Below are positions 24,580 to 33,242 of a stretch of DNA of 64,000 nt, in pieces (position 1 is the first letter of the stretch; every line of letters starts with the position of its first letter). Below the pieces are notes generated by a model. That model was not told where the DNA came from, made no database searches, and saw only the letters and a list, made by a program, of their open reading frames with translations. The position numbers and the translations under genes are program-made. Source of the stretch: Arthrobacter sp. 260. GTDB lineage: Bacteria > Actinomycetota > Actinomycetes > Actinomycetales > Micrococcaceae. The DNA lies in contig NZ_JABFOE010000003.1 in the NCBI RefSeq assembly GCF_013116745.1, positions 1-64,000 of the forward strand. The letters run 5' to 3'.

Positions 24580-26084
24580 TCGACGACGCCCGGCCGGTGT
24601 TTGTCGCCGTCGACATCGGCGCCTCCTCGGGCCGGGTCATCCTGGGCCGGGTCGGGACAGACGGGCCGCGGCTGCAACTGGTGCACCGGTTTTCCAACGG
24701 TGCGGTCGAGGTCGATGGCACGCTGCGCTGGGACGTCCACTCCCTCTTTGAGCAGGTGCTTGCCGGGCTGACGCTGGCGTCGGGCGCACTGGAGCCCGGG
24801 GAACGGATCGCGAGCATCGGCGTGGACACCTGGGCGGTGGACTACGGGCTGATTGACGACGACGGCGCCCTCGCCACCCTGCCGTACAGCCACCGGGACG
24901 GACGCGGCGAGACTGCAGTCGCGGCGGTGCACCAGCGCATGGATTTCGATCGCCTGTACAGCACCACCGGCGTGCAGTTCCTTCCGTTCAACACGCTCTA
25001 CCAGCTGGCGTCCGAGGCCTCCCTTGAAGGGGTACAGGCGCTCCTGATCCCGGACCTGCTCTGCTTCTGGCTGACCGGCCGGCGGGCCAGCGAGGCGACC
25101 AATGCCTCCACCACGGGGCTCACGGACGCGCGCACCGGCGGCTGGGATCCCGGGATCCTTGCCCGGCTCGGGATTCCCGCTGGTCTTTTTCCGGCTCAGA
25201 TCGAGCCGGGTCAAACGCTGGGGATGCTGCTGCCCGGGATTTCCCGTCAGACCGGGTTGCCGCCGAACACAGCTGTCGTTGCGGTGGGTTCGCATGACAC
25301 GGCATCAGCGGTTGCCGCCGTCCCCGCCCTGGCTGAGGGGTTTGCCTACATTTCGTCGGGCACCTGGTCGCTGGTCGGCGTCGAGCTGGCCCAGCCGGTA
25401 CTCTCCCCCGCGAGCCGCACCGCCAACTTCACCAATGAACGCGGCATCGACGGGACAGTGAGGTACTTGCGGAATGTCGGCGGGCTGTGGCTGCTCCAGG
25501 AGTGCCTGCGCTCCTGGACCGACGCCGGAGATTCCCCCGACCTGGCGGCGCTGTTGGCAGAGGCGGCGTCCCTGCCCGCCGGGGGCCCACTGATCGATGC
25601 CGACTCGCCGGAGTTCATCCCGCCCGGGAACATGCCGCGGCGGATCCGGGACGCAGCCCACCGTGCCGGGGGTGTGGCATCTGCCGGACCGGCCGGCGTC
25701 GTGCGGTGCATTCTCGAGAGCCTCGCCGCCGCCTATGCGCGGACCGTGCGGCAGGCTGTCGACCTATCCGGGACCGAAGTGGACGTGGTGCACATAGTGG
25801 GAGGCGGTTCCCAGAACACCCTGCTGTGCCAGCTCACCGCCGACGCGACCGGGCTGCCGGTCGTGGCCGGCCCGGTCGAAGCCACGGCACTGGGCAATGT
25901 CATGGTGCAGGCGCGGGCGGCCGGCCTGCTGGGGGAGACCGCCTCGCTCGCCGACATCCGGGCTGCCGTGGCCCGGACCGCCGACACCACCCGGTACACG
26001 CCGCATGGGGAGGGTGGAGTGCAGGACGCCGTCACCGAACCGGCTCGACGACGGCACCTTCTGCCGGAACTCCGCTCTCCCTAA
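24576..26084 (+). CDS. rhaB: Rhamnulokinase
   Basis: Phosphorylates L-rhamnulose with ATP. The 502 residues are a FGGY-family kinase of RhaB type: phosphate-binding VAVDIGASSGRVILGR at 9-24, IGVDTWAVDYGLID near 80, SHDTASAVAAVP near 240, YISSGTWSLVGVE near 260 and the C-terminal IVGGGSQNTLLCQ adenosine-site motif. ATG 24576 overlaps the preceding stop. Its last 53 bases overlap the convergent M23-like gene on the other strand. Confidence 0.96.
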   Translation: MIDDARPVFVAVDIGASSGRVILGRVGTDGPRLQLVHRFSNGAVEVDGTLRWDVHSLFEQVLAGLTLASGALEPGERIASIGVDTWAVDYGLIDDDGALATLPYSHRDGRGETAVAAVHQRMDFDRLYSTTGVQFLPFNTLYQLASEASLEGVQALLIPDLLCFWLTGRRASEATNASTTGLTDARTGGWDPGILARLGIPAGLFPAQIEPGQTLGMLLPGISRQTGLPPNTAVVAVGSHDTASAVAAVPALAEGFAYISSGTWSLVGVELAQPVLSPASRTANFTNERGIDGTVRYLRNVGGLWLLQECLRSWTDAGDSPDLAALLAEAASLPAGGPLIDADSPEFIPPGNMPRRIRDAAHRAGGVASAGPAGVVRCILESLAAAYARTVRQAVDLSGTEVDVVHIVGGGSQNTLLCQLTADATGLPVVAGPVEATALGNVMVQARAAGLLGETASLADIRAAVARTADTTRYTPHGEGGVQDAVTEPARRRHLLPELRSP

Positions 26085-26718
26085 GGAGGGCCCAGCTGGC
26101 TCCGCGCGGCCACTCGCGGAACCCTTCAAAGGCGAGGGGAATGCCATGCGCTGTGGCGAGGTCCAGGCTATCCATGACCTGCAGGTGCACATGCGGTTGT
26201 GTCGAGTTGCCCGAGTTGCCGCACTCCCCGAGGAACTGGCCAGGGGCCACCGTGTCACCGACTGTAACGTTCAGCGAGCCCTTCCGGAGATGGACGAGGG
26301 CGACGTACTCGGCGGGACCAGCGGCAATCACCACGTAGTTACCGGCAATTGACGCCACCCCCTCCCGCAGCCGGGCGGCCTGGCCCAGCGCATAGGACAC
26401 CAGGGTGAACTGCGACCGGCGCGCCTCATGGTCGGGTTCACCGTCGTGCACTCGAACTACCGTTCCCGCCAGCGGCGCCAGGATCGGACGCCCGAAGGCA
26501 AAGAACCGGTCGACCGGTTCGGTGGAGAAGGCCGTCCGCCAGTCGTTTCGAATTGACGTACGCCGACGGTCATCCACCCCCACGAAGTCAATGGCATACC
26601 GACCGCCCAGCAGATCCGTTCCGTGGCTCGGCACGCGTCGGGCCGGGCTGTTCTCGGTCAGCCACCGACCCTCGAAGGGCAACGCCAAAGTGAATGGTTC
26701 ATGCACTGTGCCGACCAT
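26032..26718 (-). CDS. M23-family (LytM-like) peptidase without signal peptide
   Basis: A 228-residue protein with the M23 metallopeptidase zinc pattern: HGTDLLGGRYAIDF (H and D, about 32-45), LVHL near 165 and QPHVHLQ near 194. M23 enzymes usually cut peptidoglycan cross-links, but no signal peptide or membrane segment is seen, so this may act inside the cell or not be a peptidoglycan enzyme. The gene overlaps the end of rhaB on the opposite strand and is separated from the upstream cupin gene by a large hairpin. Confidence 0.75.
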   Translation of the reverse strand: MVGTVHEPFTLALPFEGRWLTENSPARRVPSHGTDLLGGRYAIDFVGVDDRRRTSIRNDWRTAFSTEPVDRFFAFGRPILAPLAGTVVRVHDGEPDHEARRSQFTLVSYALGQAARLREGVASIAGNYVVIAAGPAEYVALVHLRKGSLNVTVGDTVAPGQFLGECGNSGNSTQPHVHLQVMDSLDLATAHGIPLAFEGFREWPRGASWALLRESGVPAEGAVVEPVR

Positions 26719-26744
26719 TTGCTCATTCTAGGACTGCTACGCAG

Positions 26745-26808
26745 GAAACGGCCCGGAGGGCAGGAATCGCCGATTGCAACCGGCGGGTCTGTTCCTCAGG
26801 GCCGTTTC
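26745..26808 (-). terminator. Hairpin after the VOC-cupin operon
   Basis: GAAACGGCCC at 26745-26754 pairs with GGGCCGTTTC at 26799-26808, and inner AGGAA/TTCCT and CGCCG/CGGCG segments extend the stem into a 64-base structure. It lies 21 bases past the cupin gene and 27 bases before the M23-like gene, as expected for a terminator, though a leader structure for the M23 mRNA is possible. Confidence 0.6.
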
Positions 26809-26829
26809 TGGACGGGTAGCTAGCGCCCT

Positions 26830-27198
26830 CTAGGGTCGCCACTCCTGGATGATCCGCGGGCTCGCGTGGATGCACATCATGGACAGGGTGACATCGCCGT
26901 TGTTGGTGAACCCGTGCCAGGTGTCAGGCGGCACCACGATGGTCTGGTCCGTGAGACCACCCTGGGACTCCTCGCCCACCAGGAACGTCGCTGCTCCGGA
27001 GAGGACCACCCACGTCTCGGAGTAGGGATGACGATGCTGGGCGACGCCCTGTCCCGGCTCGAACTGGACCCGGAAGAACGAAACACCGGATCCGTAGGAC
27101 TCGCCTTCGAAGCGGATGGTCCTGCTGCCGTCCAACCTCAGCTGGTCGGCGTCGACGACCCTGGCCGTGCCCGGCAGGGGCTGGGCATCCCGTCTCAT
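26830..27198 (-). CDS. Small cupin-domain protein
   Basis: A 122-residue single-domain cupin. The first motif is seen in GVAQHRHPYSETWVVLSGAATF (about 54-75, ligands H56, H58 and E62) and the second in VPPDTWHGFTNNGD (about 92-105). Substrate is unknown; such proteins may be isomerases, dioxygenases or sensors. The gene lies 9 bases after a VOC-family gene and is probably co-transcribed with it. Confidence 0.85.
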   Translation of the reverse strand: MRRDAQPLPGTARVVDADQLRLDGSRTIRFEGESYGSGVSFFRVQFEPGQGVAQHRHPYSETWVVLSGAATFLVGEESQGGLTDQTIVVPPDTWHGFTNNGDVTLSMMCIHASPRIIQEWRP

Positions 27199-27207
27199 CG
27201 TGCGGCC

Positions 27208-27654
27208 TCACGCGTCCGACGGTTGCGAGTATTTCTGCTGAACGGCGTCCCAGTCACCGGCGGCGGCAATGGGGTCAATCCACATGATCTCCCACTCGTG
27301 CCCGTCCGGGTCGGCGAAGGACCGCGAGCGCATGAAACCGTGATCCTGGGTCATGCCTTCGGTGGCCCCCGCGTCCACCGCCCTGGCGAGGAGGGAGTCG
27401 ATGTCTTCCGGTGCCTCGACACTGAGCGCGTGAATTGCTGCCGTGGTGGAGGTGGTATCGGCGATCTCCTTGGAGGTGAACTGCCGGAAGTGGTCGTGGC
27501 TGAGGACCATGAGGTGGATGGTCTCGCTCACCACGATCGCTGCGGCATTATCGTCGGAGAAGTCAGGGTTAAGCGTCCAGCCAAGGCTGGTGTAGAACGC
27601 CTTCGACGCCTCGACGTTCGTCACGGGCAGATTGATGAAGAGTTGGTGCGACAT
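27208..27654 (-). CDS. VOC-superfamily (glyoxalase/bleomycin-resistance-like) protein
   Basis: A 148-residue two-module VOC protein of the type annotated as glyoxalase-like or PhnB-like. N-terminal LFINLPVTNVEASKAFYTSLGW and C-terminal SFADPDGHEWEIMWID are diagnostic. AGGAG precedes the ATG. It starts the VOC-cupin operon and is divergent from an ArsR-like regulator gene. The substrate is unknown. Confidence 0.88.
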   Translation of the reverse strand: MSHQLFINLPVTNVEASKAFYTSLGWTLNPDFSDDNAAAIVVSETIHLMVLSHDHFRQFTSKEIADTTSTTAAIHALSVEAPEDIDSLLARAVDAGATEGMTQDHGFMRSRSFADPDGHEWEIMWIDPIAAAGDWDAVQQKYSQPSDA

Positions 27655-27739
27655 CTGGGCTCCTGGGGTTTCCTGGGATGGGTGAACTTCGGTGCCCCTA
27701 GTCTCCAGAACTGATCATCGTTGCGGCTAGTCTTTCGAT

Positions 27740-28720
27740 GTGGATCGAAACGTAGTGACGTTCAGGTTGGGCGCCGACGACATCGGGCTCCTCCGCTTTG
27801 GTGTTTCGCCGGGGATAGAACTGGCCCACGCGGTCCGGGCCCTGCAATCGACGGGGAGCAGGCCGCTGCAGTGGGGGTGGTTCCGGAACATCCGGGCTTC
27901 AATCCCTGCTGACGCCTTCGCCATCCTGCGACTGGTCATCCCCCCGTCCGGCTACTTCCCAGATTTCCTCACCGGCCCCATTACCGCCGACACCTCCCCC
28001 GAGGAGGAACTCGATAACCTCCGCCGGACGGCCCCGGAAGTCGTCCAGGTTCATCTGGGCAAGCTCCTCAAACTGGCCACGGGACAACGCCACGCAACAA
28101 TCACTGCACTCGTCAGCAACCCGGCCAAAGCCCAGGCCCGGATCGCCGAGGCGTGGGAGGAAATGTGGTCCGCGGTCATGGCTCCCCACTGGGAACAACT
28201 CCGCAGGATCCTACACGCGGACATCGCCCACCGGTCCCGCAGCATTGTCGATGCAGGAACAACAACAATGATCGGTTCACTCCACGAACGGGTGAGCTGG
28301 GACGGCAGTAACGTCAACGTTCGGATGCATAGTTGGAGCGAAGTGGTGCCCTGTGAAGGCAGTGGAATGCTGCTGGTCCCCACAGTCATCGGCAGTCCCT
28401 GGTGTTCAGTCCTCACCGAAAAGCCAGTGCAACCTACCCTCTTCTACCCGGCCCACGGCGTGACCAACACCTGGTATCAGGTGGGGCACACGGCCGAAAA
28501 GGCGCTTTCAGCACTTCTCGGCGAGGGACGCGCACGCGTGCTCCTCAGCCTTACCGGCCCTCGGTCCACCACCGAGACGGCCGCCCTCTGCAATCTCGCA
28601 CTCTCGACCGCATCCCACCATCTCACCCTGCTCCGCGACGCCGGTCTGATTGCCAGTGCCCGGCAGGGGAGCCAGGTACTTCACTCACGGACGTTACTCG
28701 GCGATTCCCTCACCGGGTAG
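27740..28720 (+). CDS. ArsR-like winged-helix regulator with N-terminal DUF5937-type domain
   Basis: A 326-residue regulator. The C-terminal 75 residues form a winged helix of ArsR/SmtB type (RARVLLSLTGPRSTTETAAL, LSTASHHLTLLRDAGLI). The N-terminal 240 residues resemble the DUF5937-type domain of actinobacterial regulators. The GTG start at 27740 gives MDRNVVTFRLGADD. It is divergent from the VOC-cupin operon and may control it. The C-terminal helix-turn-helix lacks cysteine metal ligands, so metal sensing is unlikely. Confidence 0.82.
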   Translation: MDRNVVTFRLGADDIGLLRFGVSPGIELAHAVRALQSTGSRPLQWGWFRNIRASIPADAFAILRLVIPPSGYFPDFLTGPITADTSPEEELDNLRRTAPEVVQVHLGKLLKLATGQRHATITALVSNPAKAQARIAEAWEEMWSAVMAPHWEQLRRILHADIAHRSRSIVDAGTTTMIGSLHERVSWDGSNVNVRMHSWSEVVPCEGSGMLLVPTVIGSPWCSVLTEKPVQPTLFYPAHGVTNTWYQVGHTAEKALSALLGEGRARVLLSLTGPRSTTETAALCNLALSTASHHLTLLRDAGLIASARQGSQVLHSRTLLGDSLTG

Positions 28721-28784
28721 CGCCCCACACGGTCGGCATCCAGAGCTGGCATCGGGCGCCGAAACGCACCGAGCCCCTCACCCG

Positions 28785-29279
28785 TCATAGTGCGAGCTTG
28801 AATCCTTCATGAGACGCGGTGAAGCCGAGCCGTGCATAGAATCTGTGCGCATCAGCCCTGGACTTGTCGGTGGTGAGCTGGACCAGGGAGCATTCCCGCC
28901 GTTCCGCTTCCTCGATCGCCCAGGTGATCATGGCTGCCCCGAGCCCGGCGGACCGGTAGCCCCCTGCCACCCGCACCGCCTCGATTTGGGCGCGTAATGC
29001 TCCACGTCGCGCCAAACCGGGCAGAACGCTGAACTGCAGGGTTCCGACGACGACGCCGTCAACGGTTGCCACCACCAGCTGATGCGCCGGATCCGCGTCG
29101 ATCGATGCGAAGGCAGTCAGGTAGGGCTCAAGCGACTCGCCACCGTCAATTCGGTCACGGGTGCGCCCCAGCCGGTCGTCCGCGAGCAGTGCCACGATCG
29201 GGTATACATCCTCGGTGACGGCCGGTCTGAGTTCGGCAGTCAGCCCATTTGAAAGGTCAATTGTTTTCAACTGTGCCAT
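28785..29279 (-). CDS. GNAT-family N-acetyltransferase
   Basis: A 164-residue GNAT acetyltransferase. The acetyl-CoA-binding pyrophosphate loop is in YRSAGLGAAMITWAIEEAE (Q/RxxGxG/A pattern, about 108-126), and the C-terminal RADAHRFYARLGF strand-helix is typical. The substrate is unknown. It is convergent with the ArsR-like gene and divergent from the formamidase gene. Confidence 0.88.
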   Translation of the reverse strand: MAQLKTIDLSNGLTAELRPAVTEDVYPIVALLADDRLGRTRDRIDGGESLEPYLTAFASIDADPAHQLVVATVDGVVVGTLQFSVLPGLARRGALRAQIEAVRVAGGYRSAGLGAAMITWAIEEAERRECSLVQLTTDKSRADAHRFYARLGFTASHEGFKLAL

Positions 29280-29368
29280 CGCCCCAACTTACTCTCCGAT
29301 CTCCGGCGTGAGGCGGATGCCCTCGTGGCGAACTTGTCAGCGCCCCACCCCCGACATAGCATCCAGTA

Positions 29369-30367
29369 ATGGATGCCGTTGAATACACTCCGCGCCGCGA
29401 TCAGTTGGTCTACACCTTCGGTGGCGCCGCGCCGGTGATGACCGTCCAGCCCGGGACGGTGCTGAAACTTTGGTCTGAAGACGCCTTTAATCATGCGCTG
29501 ACCAGCGTCGATGATCTGTCCAGCGAGAAGGTCGACCTGCGGTTCGTGAACCCCCAGACCGGGCCGTTCTACGTGGCAGGCGCTGAGCCCGGAGACACGC
29601 TGGCCATCCACATCGTGGATCTGACGCCAGCCCGTTCCTGGGGTGCGTCCGCCACCATCCCCTTCTTCGGCGGTTTGACCAGCACCGACCGGACCGCGTT
29701 CCTCCAGGAACCGTTGCCGGACACCACCTGGATCTATCACGTGGATACGGCCCGGCAGATGGTCGGTTTCCAGGCGCGGCACACCGACTTCGAGGTAGCC
29801 CTGCCACTCGAACCGATGCTTGGCACCATCGGCGTGGCGCCACCCGGGGGCGAGGTGCGCTCTTCACTGGTGCCCGAACGGTTCGGCGGGAACATGGACT
29901 CTCCCGAGGTCAAAGCGGGAACCACCGTCTACCTCGGCGTGAACGTCGAAGGCGCGCTGTTCTCGATTGGAGACGGGCACTACCGCCAGGGCGAAGGCGA
30001 GGCGTGCGGCACAGCCGTCGAAGGCGCCATGAACTCGACCATCATCGTCGAATTGATCAAGGGCGGAGCGCCCGCCTGGCCGAGGCTAGAGAGCGACAGC
30101 CACTGGATGGCTGTCGGTTCCTCCCGGCCCATGGAGGATTCCTGGCGGATCGGCCAGGTCGAAATGGTGCGATGGTTCGAGGAACTCTTCGGACTCCACC
30201 AAATGGACGCCTACCAACTCCTGACCCAGACTGCGTTGGCACCTATCGCCAACGCTGTGGACGCCAACTACAGCGTGGTCATCAAGGCGGCCAAGAACCT
30301 CTTCCCCCGGGCACATGCCTTTGACGGAATACATGACGAGCTGCGACGACGCAGCCAGAACCTCTAG
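29369..30367 (+). CDS. Acetamidase/formamidase family protein
   Basis: Predicted to hydrolyse a short-chain amide to ammonia and a carboxylate. The 332 residues have FmdA_AmdA features: GTVLKLWSEDAFN near 31, GPFYVAGAEPGDTLAIHI near 65, LPLEPMLGTIGVAP near 148, GGNMDSPEVKAGTTVYLGV near 170 and the GDGHYRQGEGEACGTAVEGA segment near 205. The gene is followed 9 bases later by an SDR gene, suggesting a two-gene operon. True substrate may be another amide. Confidence 0.88.
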   Translation: MDAVEYTPRRDQLVYTFGGAAPVMTVQPGTVLKLWSEDAFNHALTSVDDLSSEKVDLRFVNPQTGPFYVAGAEPGDTLAIHIVDLTPARSWGASATIPFFGGLTSTDRTAFLQEPLPDTTWIYHVDTARQMVGFQARHTDFEVALPLEPMLGTIGVAPPGGEVRSSLVPERFGGNMDSPEVKAGTTVYLGVNVEGALFSIGDGHYRQGEGEACGTAVEGAMNSTIIVELIKGGAPAWPRLESDSHWMAVGSSRPMEDSWRIGQVEMVRWFEELFGLHQMDAYQLLTQTALAPIANAVDANYSVVIKAAKNLFPRAHAFDGIHDELRRRSQNL

Positions 30368-30376
30368 GAGAAACCG

Positions 30377-31138
30377 ATGGACCTACAACTCGGCGGACTG
30401 ACAGCACTGGTGACCGGCGGGACCAAGGGAATTGGGCGTGCCATCGTTGACTCCTTCGCAGCCGAGGGCGCCAATGTCGCGTTCTGCGCCCGGAATGCCT
30501 CGGAGATCACAGCGACCGAGGAAGCCCTGTCAGGAAGCGCCGGGCGGATCGTCGGTACCGCAATGGATATGGGCGATGCGGATGCTGTCGCAGCCTGGGT
30601 AGCAGACGCCGCATCGACCTTCGGCGGGATCGACATGGTGGTGAGCAATGTCAGCGCCCTGGCCATACCCGACACCGACGAGAACTGGGAAGCCTCACTT
30701 CGGGTCGACCTGATGGGAACTGTCCGGCTGGTGAAGGCCGCACTGCCCCACCTGGTACAGAGCAACGCGGCGTCAATAATCGCAATCTCGAGCGTCTCTG
30801 GCCGTGAAGTGGATTTTGCCTCCGGTCCCTATGGGACGGTCAAGTCCGCCCTCATCGCCTACATGGCGGGACTCGCCTTCCAGCTGGCGGACCAGGGAAT
30901 TCGCGCTAACACGGTCTCCCCCGGCAACACTTTCCACGAGGGCGGGGTGTGGCAAAGCATCGAAGAGGGCAACCCCGACCTGTTCAACATGGCGATGGGG
31001 TTGAACCCGACGCACCGGATGGGCACACCGCAGGAGGTCGCCGATACGGTGGTCTTCGTCTCCAGCCCACGGTCCAGTCGAACCACCGGCGCCAACATTC
31101 TGGTGGACGGTGGACTGTCGCGGGGGATTCAGTTCTGA
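30377..31138 (+). CDS. Short-chain dehydrogenase/reductase
   Basis: A 253-residue classical SDR. The cofactor motif TGGTKGIGRAI is at about 14-24, the catalytic serine in ISSVSG, and YxxxK in YGTVK near 155. The downstream C-terminal SSPRSSRTTGANILVDGGLS is typical of this fold. AGGAG precedes the ATG. Co-transcribed with the formamidase-like gene; substrate unknown. Confidence 0.9.
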   Translation: MDLQLGGLTALVTGGTKGIGRAIVDSFAAEGANVAFCARNASEITATEEALSGSAGRIVGTAMDMGDADAVAAWVADAASTFGGIDMVVSNVSALAIPDTDENWEASLRVDLMGTVRLVKAALPHLVQSNAASIIAISSVSGREVDFASGPYGTVKSALIAYMAGLAFQLADQGIRANTVSPGNTFHEGGVWQSIEEGNPDLFNMAMGLNPTHRMGTPQEVADTVVFVSSPRSSRTTGANILVDGGLSRGIQF

Positions 31139-31141
31139 AGC

Positions 31142-31156
31142 TGGGGAAATTCCCCA
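31142..31156. terminator. Short palindrome after the formamidase-SDR operon
   Basis: TGGGGAAATTCCCCA (7-base arms, single-base centre) lies 4 bases after the SDR stop, in the gap before the convergent DUF1206 gene. It may be a weak terminator; the absence of a loop makes this uncertain. Confidence 0.35.
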
Positions 31157-31277
31157 CTCCATGAAGTGGATCCGGTGTTTTGATAACCACCGATATTCAA
31201 TTGTTCTCGGGGCTTCAATTCTGTTTGGCTGCACCCTCCGCAGCTTTTGGTCAGAGCAACGGCCACCATGGCGGCAG

Positions 31278-32105
31278 TTACATCCGGCCGAACCGCGCGC
31301 GGATAACCGCAAAGATCCCGTAGCAGATCAGGCCAGCAGCGATGGCCACCAGCACTGCATCGCCAAACGGGTGGTCCTGCAGCGCCTTCAGGCTGCCGTC
31401 CAGCCCCGTGGACTCCGACGGCCGGTTGGTGACGGCAGCGACAACGAACAGCAGGCCGACCAGGAGCAGCGCTGCCCCCTTCGCCACATGGCCCACGACC
31501 CCCAGCGCGTCGATTACCGCTCCACGACGTGAGTCTTCGAAGTGCTGCAGCTCTGGCCTGAAAGTCCTGCGCAGTCCTTTGACCACAAAGTACCCTCCGA
31601 TCCCCAACAGCGTTCCACCCACCACCAGCACGGCGACGAGTCCGAGGGGGTGCGCCATCATGGTCTGGGTGAAATCCCTGGTGAACTCGCTCGAGTCGGG
31701 TCCGTCCCCCATGGCGAACCTTCCCATCGTCACCGCCATGACACCGTAGGTGACCGCCAGGGACCCCGACGAAATGGCTTTCTCCAGCCGCTTCCCCACG
31801 GCATTCCGGCGGTACCGGAGGGTGGCTTCACTGAGCTGCCACAGGGCAAGTCCCGCGCAGCCGACCGCGCAAGCCCACATGGTCCAGGGCCCGACGGTCC
31901 CTGAGGCCAGCTGTTCCAGGGCTCCGGTGGGTTCGGCCTGGCCGGTTCCCCCGAATGCCACCTGCAGTGCGATGACACCGATGAGGATGTGAACCACCGC
32001 CAGCACCGCGAACCCAAACCGGGCGAGGACGTCCAGTGCCACCCCGTCGGTGATCTTCTCGGCGGTATCCGCGATCCCGGACCCAGTGCTTTCCTCAGCT
32101 GCCAC
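31278..32105 (-). CDS. DUF1206-family membrane protein
   Basis: A 275-residue membrane protein with six helices in three two-helix repeats, the DUF1206 pattern common in actinobacteria (LARFGFAVLAVVHILIGVIA, LAVTYGVMAVTMGRFA, VGHVAKGAALLLVGLLFVVA, each followed by a second helix). Function unknown. GTG 32105 is preferred because GGGGGAG lies six bases upstream; the frame extends 33 codons further without similarity. Confidence 0.85.
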   Translation of the reverse strand: MAAEESTGSGIADTAEKITDGVALDVLARFGFAVLAVVHILIGVIALQVAFGGTGQAEPTGALEQLASGTVGPWTMWACAVGCAGLALWQLSEATLRYRRNAVGKRLEKAISSGSLAVTYGVMAVTMGRFAMGDGPDSSEFTRDFTQTMMAHPLGLVAVLVVGGTLLGIGGYFVVKGLRRTFRPELQHFEDSRRGAVIDALGVVGHVAKGAALLLVGLLFVVAAVTNRPSESTGLDGSLKALQDHPFGDAVLVAIAAGLICYGIFAVIRARFGRM

Positions 32106-32164
32106 GCGTTCTCCCCCAGTTTCCAGTCGCTCCACCCTATCCGCGTCAGTGAGTGGCACGGAAA

Positions 32165-32196
32165 ACGTCGGGGCTGCTGGCGGGCAGCCCCGACGT
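32165..32196 (-). terminator. Terminator hairpin after the TipAS-type regulator gene
   Basis: Perfect 13-base arms (ACGTCGGGGCTGC and its complement) enclose a 6-base loop. It lies 20 bases past the end of the MerR-family gene and before the DUF1206 start, so it separates two same-strand genes. Confidence 0.75.
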
Positions 32197-32215
32197 GTGT
32201 GCAACCGCCGTCCGG

Positions 32216-32971
32216 TTAGAGCACCAGGTCCGCGTAAACCCGCAGTGAGTCCCGCACAAACTCGGCGCCCTTCTGACCGCCGTAGTTCTTCGCGAAGCGG
32301 GGGTCGGCGACATACATGTCACCGAGGCCCAGCACATACTCCTTCGACAACTGCTCACCTGAACGGGGGACCCCAGGGGCCTGCGAGAGCCATTCAATAT
32401 GCCGCGCGGCCAGGCTCTGCGCTGTGCCACTGTCAGGGGTGATGCCATCTGCGGCAGCCTGAGTCCACTCAGCCCCAAGTTCAGCCGCCTGCCGCCGGAA
32501 CACTGCCTTCTCGGCGTCGGTCTTGGACCGCCACCAGGCGTCACCCTGGGCGTACGCGTCCTTACCCCACCGCTCTTCGACCTCGTCCTTGTACTGCGTG
32601 TGATCAAATCCGTTAAACATGTTCTCTGCCACGAGTTCCTCGCCCTCTTCCAATCGATTTACTGTGTATTCGACCGACGCAATCTGCAACGCCAGCCTGT
32701 CCCGTTCCTGGCGCAGCCAGTCGAGGTGACGGTGCAGCGATTCAACTGGTTCCGCCGCGCCCGCGAGGACTTCTGCAATGGCGGGAAGGCCCAGGCCCAG
32801 TTCGCGAAGCATGAGGATGCGTTGCAGACGGACCAGCGTGGCGTCGTCGTAATAGCGGTACCCGTTGGCGCCGATCCGCGACGGCAGCAGCAGACCCAGG
32901 TCACCGTAATGCCTGAGTGTCCTGCTGGTGGTGCCTGCCAGCCGGGCAATTTCCTGGATGGGCCAGTCCAT
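32216..32971 (-). CDS. MerR-family regulator with TipAS antibiotic-recognition-like domain
   Basis: A 251-residue regulator. The MerR helix-turn-helix is at 1-70 (IQEIARLAGTTSRTLRHYGD, NGYRYYDDATLVRLQRI), followed by a coiled-coil dimerisation helix (about 80-118) and a TipAS-like globin-fold domain (about 130-250) that in TipAL binds thiopeptide-like drugs. ATG 32971 is chosen on the GGGAGGAGG upstream. A TTGACG/CGTCAA dyad lies 40 bases upstream within a likely promoter. No efflux or resistance gene is adjacent, so it may act elsewhere or on itself. Confidence 0.88.
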   Translation of the reverse strand: MDWPIQEIARLAGTTSRTLRHYGDLGLLLPSRIGANGYRYYDDATLVRLQRILMLRELGLGLPAIAEVLAGAAEPVESLHRHLDWLRQERDRLALQIASVEYTVNRLEEGEELVAENMFNGFDHTQYKDEVEERWGKDAYAQGDAWWRSKTDAEKAVFRRQAAELGAEWTQAAADGITPDSGTAQSLAARHIEWLSQAPGVPRSGEQLSKEYVLGLGDMYVADPRFAKNYGGQKGAEFVRDSLRVYADLVL

Positions 32972-33010
32972 CCCGCCTCCTCCCGTTCGGTGTGGTGTCA
33001 ACGCTAATAG

Positions 33011-33025
33011 TTGACGCTACGTCAA
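33011..33025 (-). promoter_or_regulatory. MerR-type operator/promoter of the TipAS regulator gene
   Basis: TTGACGCTACGTCAA has perfect 6-base arms around three bases. Read on the minus strand, it sits between a TTGACC and a TATTAG element 16 bases apart, the arrangement in which MerR-family proteins remodel promoters. Autoregulation is likely. Confidence 0.5.
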
Positions 33026-33242
33026 GGTCAAGACGGTCGGGGGGCATCTCCGCCGACCCCCTTCCGGGCAGTGAATGAGCGATGCTACAGTTCGATGACG
33101 AAGCCAACGGCGGGCGTCCTGCACGGGAGCGCTATCAACCAGGTGGACCTGCACATCGACCAACCCGCAGCTCTCTGGAACCGCCCCCGTAGAAATCCCG
33201 GCCGGGCGAGTGACGACAGTTGCCCACCACGGGAGAGTTACT

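Noticed and set aside
33026-33242. Riboswitch in the leader of the nucleoside deaminase gene
   Set aside because: No purine, glycine, SAM or guanidine riboswitch core could be matched, and the apparent G/C pairing is common in this GC-rich sequence.
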